A stretch of DNA of 64,000 nt from an uncultured Fusobacterium sp. (lineage in GTDB: Bacteria; Fusobacteriota; Fusobacteriia; Fusobacteriales; Fusobacteriaceae). The position numbers and the translations under genes are program-made. Location: NCBI GenBank assembly GCA_900541465.1, contig UQJY01000005.1, positions 3,088-67,087 of the forward strand, in the 5' to 3' direction. This document shows, piece by piece, positions 61,426 through 64,000 of this stretch. Each line of letters opens with the position of its first letter. Position 1 is the first letter of the stretch. The notes under the pieces were generated by a model. It searched no databases and was not told where the DNA came from. It saw nothing but the letters and a program-made list of their open reading frames with translations.

Positions 61426-62724
61426 TTAAATACAAAATACAGCATATAATGGAATACTTTTTATATTATTTTCAAATCCAAAATTTTTACTTGAAATTTT
61501 TACAGCATACTCTGGATTATATTTTTTCATATATATTTCCAAACTTTTTGCTCTCGTATTATCTGCTGACTTAACTTCTACTGGAATTATTTTTCCCTCT
61601 CTCATTATTATAAAATCAACTTCTCCCGTTCCTCTTTGAGCTTTCCAATAATATTGTGTATAGCCGTTAATATTTAAGTGAATGTTTACATAGTTTTCTG
61701 TCATTCCCCCTTTAAAATCATTAAGCTCTTTTGACAAATATAAAATATCTTCGGGAATTATTTCTTTCTTTGCACATAAAAGACCTATATCAGAAATATA
61801 AATTTTAAACGAATCTATATTTTTATAATTTTCCAAAGGTTTTTGTATGTCTTCAAGCCCGTATATTTTTGAAGTAATTCCCGACAAAGTAAGCCACTCT
61901 ATTGCATTTTCAAATTCAGAGGCACGCCCCCCTGTTTTTATTAATTTATATTGGAAACGAGTATTCTCTTTAGAAAGTTGAACTGTTATATTATCATAAA
62001 CAAGTCTTGTTTTTTTTATCTCATTAGTTACATTATATTTGCTCATATCGTTTAAATAACTTAATAAAATCATATCCTGTGTGTGACGAATAAGTTGATA
62101 ATTTTCTGTCTCTTTAAACTTACTTACACATTCAGGCATTCCACCAACAATTAAATACTTTCTGTAATATTCCATTGCAGCCTCATGGAGAACAAAAGGC
62201 ATAGGAATATTTTCTTCAAATGATTTTTTTATAGCTGATATTAGTTCATTTTCTCCCATAGCCATCAAAAATTCTTCCATATCCATCGGATAAAGAGTTT
62301 TCATATCCACTTTTCCAACAGGAAAAGAAAACTGTTCTCTATTCACTACAATTCCTAATAAACTTCCTGCAACAATTATGTGATATTCTGGAGCTTGTTC
62401 ATAAAAATATTTAAGAGAAGTTAAAGCTCTTTCACAAAGCTGTATCTCATCAAAAAATATAAGTGTCTTCTCTTTAATAATAGTTTGATTTGATATTCTT
62501 GAAAGAATTGGTATCAAATAATCTGGAGTAATATTTTCTTCAAAAGTTTCTTTTAATCTTATATCCGTCTCAAAATTAAAATAAACTACATTATCGTATT
62601 CTTTTTTTCCAAAAGTAAGAACTGAATGAGTTTTTCCTACCTGCCTTGCTCCTTGTAAAATAAGTGGTTTTCTATATGGATCTTCTTTCCAATTCTTTAA
62701 ATATTCAAAAATTTTTCTATACAT
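61426..62724 (-). CDS. AAA-type ATPase with DUF4143 domain
   Basis: A 432-residue protein of the widespread ATP-binding/DUF4143 family of unknown function. Walker A is GARQVGKTHS and Walker B is LIFFDEIQLCE near the N terminus. The C-terminal half has the restriction-endonuclease-like pattern VDFIIMREGKIIPVEVKSA (Asp, Glu-x-Lys), so a nuclease role is possible. Often sporadic between related genomes. The upstream gap holds TACATT-TTTT-AATGTA and two copies of TTTTTACATTTTTT. Confidence 0.85.
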   Translation of the reverse strand: MYRKIFEYLKNWKEDPYRKPLILQGARQVGKTHSVLTFGKKEYDNVVYFNFETDIRLKETFEENITPDYLIPILSRISNQTIIKEKTLIFFDEIQLCERALTSLKYFYEQAPEYHIIVAGSLLGIVVNREQFSFPVGKVDMKTLYPMDMEEFLMAMGENELISAIKKSFEENIPMPFVLHEAAMEYYRKYLIVGGMPECVSKFKETENYQLIRHTQDMILLSYLNDMSKYNVTNEIKKTRLVYDNITVQLSKENTRFQYKLIKTGGRASEFENAIEWLTLSGITSKIYGLEDIQKPLENYKNIDSFKIYISDIGLLCAKKEIIPEDILYLSKELNDFKGGMTENYVNIHLNINGYTQYYWKAQRGTGEVDFIIMREGKIIPVEVKSADNTRAKSLEIYMKKYNPEYAVKISSKNFGFENNIKSIPLYAVFCI

Positions 62725-62854
62725 AAAAATTACCTCTTTTTTTATTGTATTATATCATTTTTGTAAAATAATGTAAATTTATATATAATTTTTACATTTT
62801 TTAATGTAATTTTTATGCTATTTTTTACATTTTTTGTAACGAGTTTTTTATAAA

Positions 62855-62897
62855 AATAAAATTGCACCCTCTATCTTTTTTCAGATTTTAGGTGCAA
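62855..62897 (-). terminator. intrinsic terminator after hicB
   Basis: TTGCACC (62862-62868) and GGTGCAA (62891-62897), with U-rich sequence on the minus strand. Confidence 0.78.
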
Positions 62898-62903
62898 CTT
62901 ATT

Positions 62904-63290
62904 TTAATTTATCTGTAATTTTTCTTTCAATGCTTCTTGAAGAACTTTAGAAAAGTTTATTTTTTTCTCAATTCCCAAATCATTCAGCCACTTTGGTATC
63001 GTCAAAGTTTTTTTAACAGGTTTGTTGTCATTCTTTTTTCTAAAATTTAACATATCTGCCTGAACCATAACCAAATATTCATTCTCATTTAATTTTATTT
63101 TATCTATATCTGTAACATGAGGTATTTCATCCACTGTATCCAAATTTAATTCTAAACAATCTTTTGCCATAAATAGAGCTTCTTCAAAAGTTTCACCACA
63201 CGTAAAAGCTCCATCAATATCAGGAAAACTTATACTATATCCATCTTCTTCTTTTAAAAACACAGCAGGAAATATATAAATGTCTTTCAT
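62904..63290 (-). CDS. hicB: HicB family antitoxin
   Basis: A 128-residue antitoxin. The N-terminal HicB RNase-H-like module (IFPAVFLKEEDGYSISFPDIDGAFTCGETFEEAL) binds and blocks the toxin; the C-terminal part (IPKWLNDLGIEKKINFSKVLQEAL) looks like a ribbon-helix-helix DNA-binding end. Follows hicA by 48 bases, the usual toxin-first order. It should repress the promoter at 63539-63574. Confidence 0.92.
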   Translation of the reverse strand: MKDIYIFPAVFLKEEDGYSISFPDIDGAFTCGETFEEALFMAKDCLELNLDTVDEIPHVTDIDKIKLNENEYLVMVQADMLNFRKKNDNKPVKKTLTIPKWLNDLGIEKKINFSKVLQEALKEKLQIN

Positions 63291-63338
63291 TTTTTCACAC
63301 CTCTTTTATTGTTTCGTTTGTAAATAGGAAGCTGGGAA

Positions 63339-63521
63339 TTACTCCCAGCCAGCTTGTTTAAAGATAGCTTTTAAAGTTCCTTTTGTAAAATCTTTTTTAG
63401 GATGTGGAACTGTAACACATTTCTTAGTCATAGGATTTTCCCACTTAGTATGTGAACCTGTTTGACCTTTGAAAATCCATCCTTCTTTCTTTAAACGGCT
63501 GATAATTTCTTTAGACGTCAT
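63339..63521 (-). CDS. hicA: HicA family mRNA interferase toxin
   Basis: A 60-residue YcfA/HicA toxin that cleaves mRNA. The double-stranded-RNA-binding-like fold is marked by SKEIISRLKKEGW, the catalytic His in GSHTKW (residue 24) and VPHPKKDFTKGTLKAIFKQAG at the end. Intact, with CCTCCT-type ribosome binding site upstream, so likely functional. Partner HicB is directly downstream. Confidence 0.93.
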   Translation of the reverse strand: MTSKEIISRLKKEGWIFKGQTGSHTKWENPMTKKCVTVPHPKKDFTKGTLKAIFKQAGWE

Positions 63522-63538
63522 AAAAAATTACCTCCTAT

Positions 63539-63574
63539 ACACGTATTATAACACGTATATAGAAGATGTGTCAA
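63539..63574 (-). promoter_or_regulatory. hicAB promoter with tandem operator
   Basis: TTGACA (63569-63574), 18-base spacer, TATAAT (63545-63550) on the minus strand. Two copies of ACACGTAT (63539-63546 and 63551-63558), 12 bases apart, surround the -10, a typical antitoxin operator. The remaining gap to 63866 is AT-rich and I see nothing else in it. Confidence 0.8.
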
Positions 63575-63866
63575 AATTTATTTATTATTAAAACAACTGC
63601 CCTTTTTTACCTTCCTAACTCCTTTATTTATACACTCTGCCATTTTGTCATACCAAAATCTGTAAAGATAAAAACCTTATTTTTACTTTTTCATTCTTGT
63701 AATACATTATAATTAAAAATATTAAGACAAAATACGAATAACTGTTTTAAGAAGTATCCTTTTCTTCTCCCATAGTTTATATCCAAAAATCAAAGAAACC
63801 CCTTTTAAAAATCAAATCAGAGCATTCTTATTTTAAACTATTATTTTTACATATTTTAAAACAAAA

Positions 63867-64000
63867 TTACTTTTCATTTAATTTGTCTTCCAAATTTTTG
63901 CTCATTTTAAATTTTACAAATTTTCTGGGCTTTGCCTGAATAAATTCTCCGCTTCCTCTTGGGTCTAACACTCTTCTTGTTTTGGTTTCTTTTATTTCAA
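63867..64000 (-). CDS. HU/IHF-like DNA-binding protein, C-terminal fragment at window edge
   Basis: An open frame runs from the window edge to TAA 63867-63869 and gives 43 residues. TRRVLDPRGSGEFIQAKPRK and VKFKMSKNLEDKLN match the end of HU-family proteins: the beta-arm region with RGSGE in place of NPxTGE, then the KFKxGKxLK-type final helix. The N-terminal part lies outside the window, so this is a partial assignment. Confidence 0.6.
   Translation of the reverse strand, partial: EIKETKTRRVLDPRGSGEFIQAKPRKFVKFKMSKNLEDKLNEK

Overview
The window is chromosomal DNA from a low-G+C, Gram-negative-type anaerobe and looks like Fusobacterium. This is inferred from the AT-rich composition, near-universal GGGAGG-type ribosome binding sites, FadL-type outer-membrane protein and lipoprotein genes beside clostridial-style families (GrdX, reverse rubrerythrin, LysO pair, HflX with an N-terminal JAMM-like domain), and amino-acid-fermenter transporters. 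No rRNA, tRNA, CRISPR array, prophage or insertion sequence was seen.

Layout. 1-0.65 kb: the 3' part of fabG. 1.0-6.7 kb: a complete pyrimidine operon on the minus strand (pyrB-pyrK-pyrD-pyrF-pyrC-pyrE) behind a leader-peptide attenuator. 6.7-14.4 kb: hflX, a dicarboxylate/amino-acid symporter, a Na/Pi-type transporter, a BI-1 protein, a chromate-transporter pair and a VOC protein. 14.6-19.1 kb: carA-carB behind a second, related leader-peptide attenuator. 19.2-20.2 kb: grdX and an EAL-like protein. 20.5-29.8 kb: a lipid neighbourhood (ligase-ACP-acyltransferase fusion, FadL-like porin, TetR regulator, FabK-like oxidoreductase) with LysO, TrxB-like, MBL and TrmL genes between. 30.0-32.4 kb: an amino-acid ABC transporter behind a leader peptide with four consecutive His codons. 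32.5-37.4 kb: recJ, clc, cutC. 37.5-39.1 kb: two unrecognised, very AT-rich genes. 39.2-45.3 kb: mutL, rlmH, two small conserved genes, a TPR lipoprotein, lysS. 45.3-50.7 kb: LtaS-like sulfatase, LrgAB, rubrerythrin, an Rrf2 regulator and two unknown genes. 50.7-54.6 kb: tsaC, prs, glmU and a J-domain protein. 54.7-61.3 kb: a TPR protein, an unknown, ispA, xseB, rsmD, queA, prmC, prfA. 61.4-64 kb: a DUF4143 ATPase, hicAB and the 3' end of an HU-like gene.

Most notable observations. (1) pyrB and carA each have a promoter, a short Phe(UUU)-rich leader ORF and an intrinsic terminator touching the leader stop codon. The two leader peptides share an IFSGxSxF motif, which points to a UTP-sensing, pyrL-like translation-coupled attenuation system controlling both pyrimidine transcription units. 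(2) The carbamoyl-phosphate synthase small subunit has lost all three residues of its glutaminase triad (Cys to Val, His to Met, Glu to Asp), so the enzyme is probably ammonia-dependent. (3) The aspartate carbamoyltransferase carries only the zinc module of the PyrI regulatory chain as a C-terminal fusion. (4) The ABC transporter is very probably a histidine transporter controlled by a His leader peptide. (5) An interspersed element built of nested inverted repeats around a fixed core (GAACGAAGTGAGTT) follows four genes in the same orientation. (6) A palindrome, ACATATGT, recurs at the promoters of lipid genes near the TetR gene, suggesting a local fatty-acid regulon.
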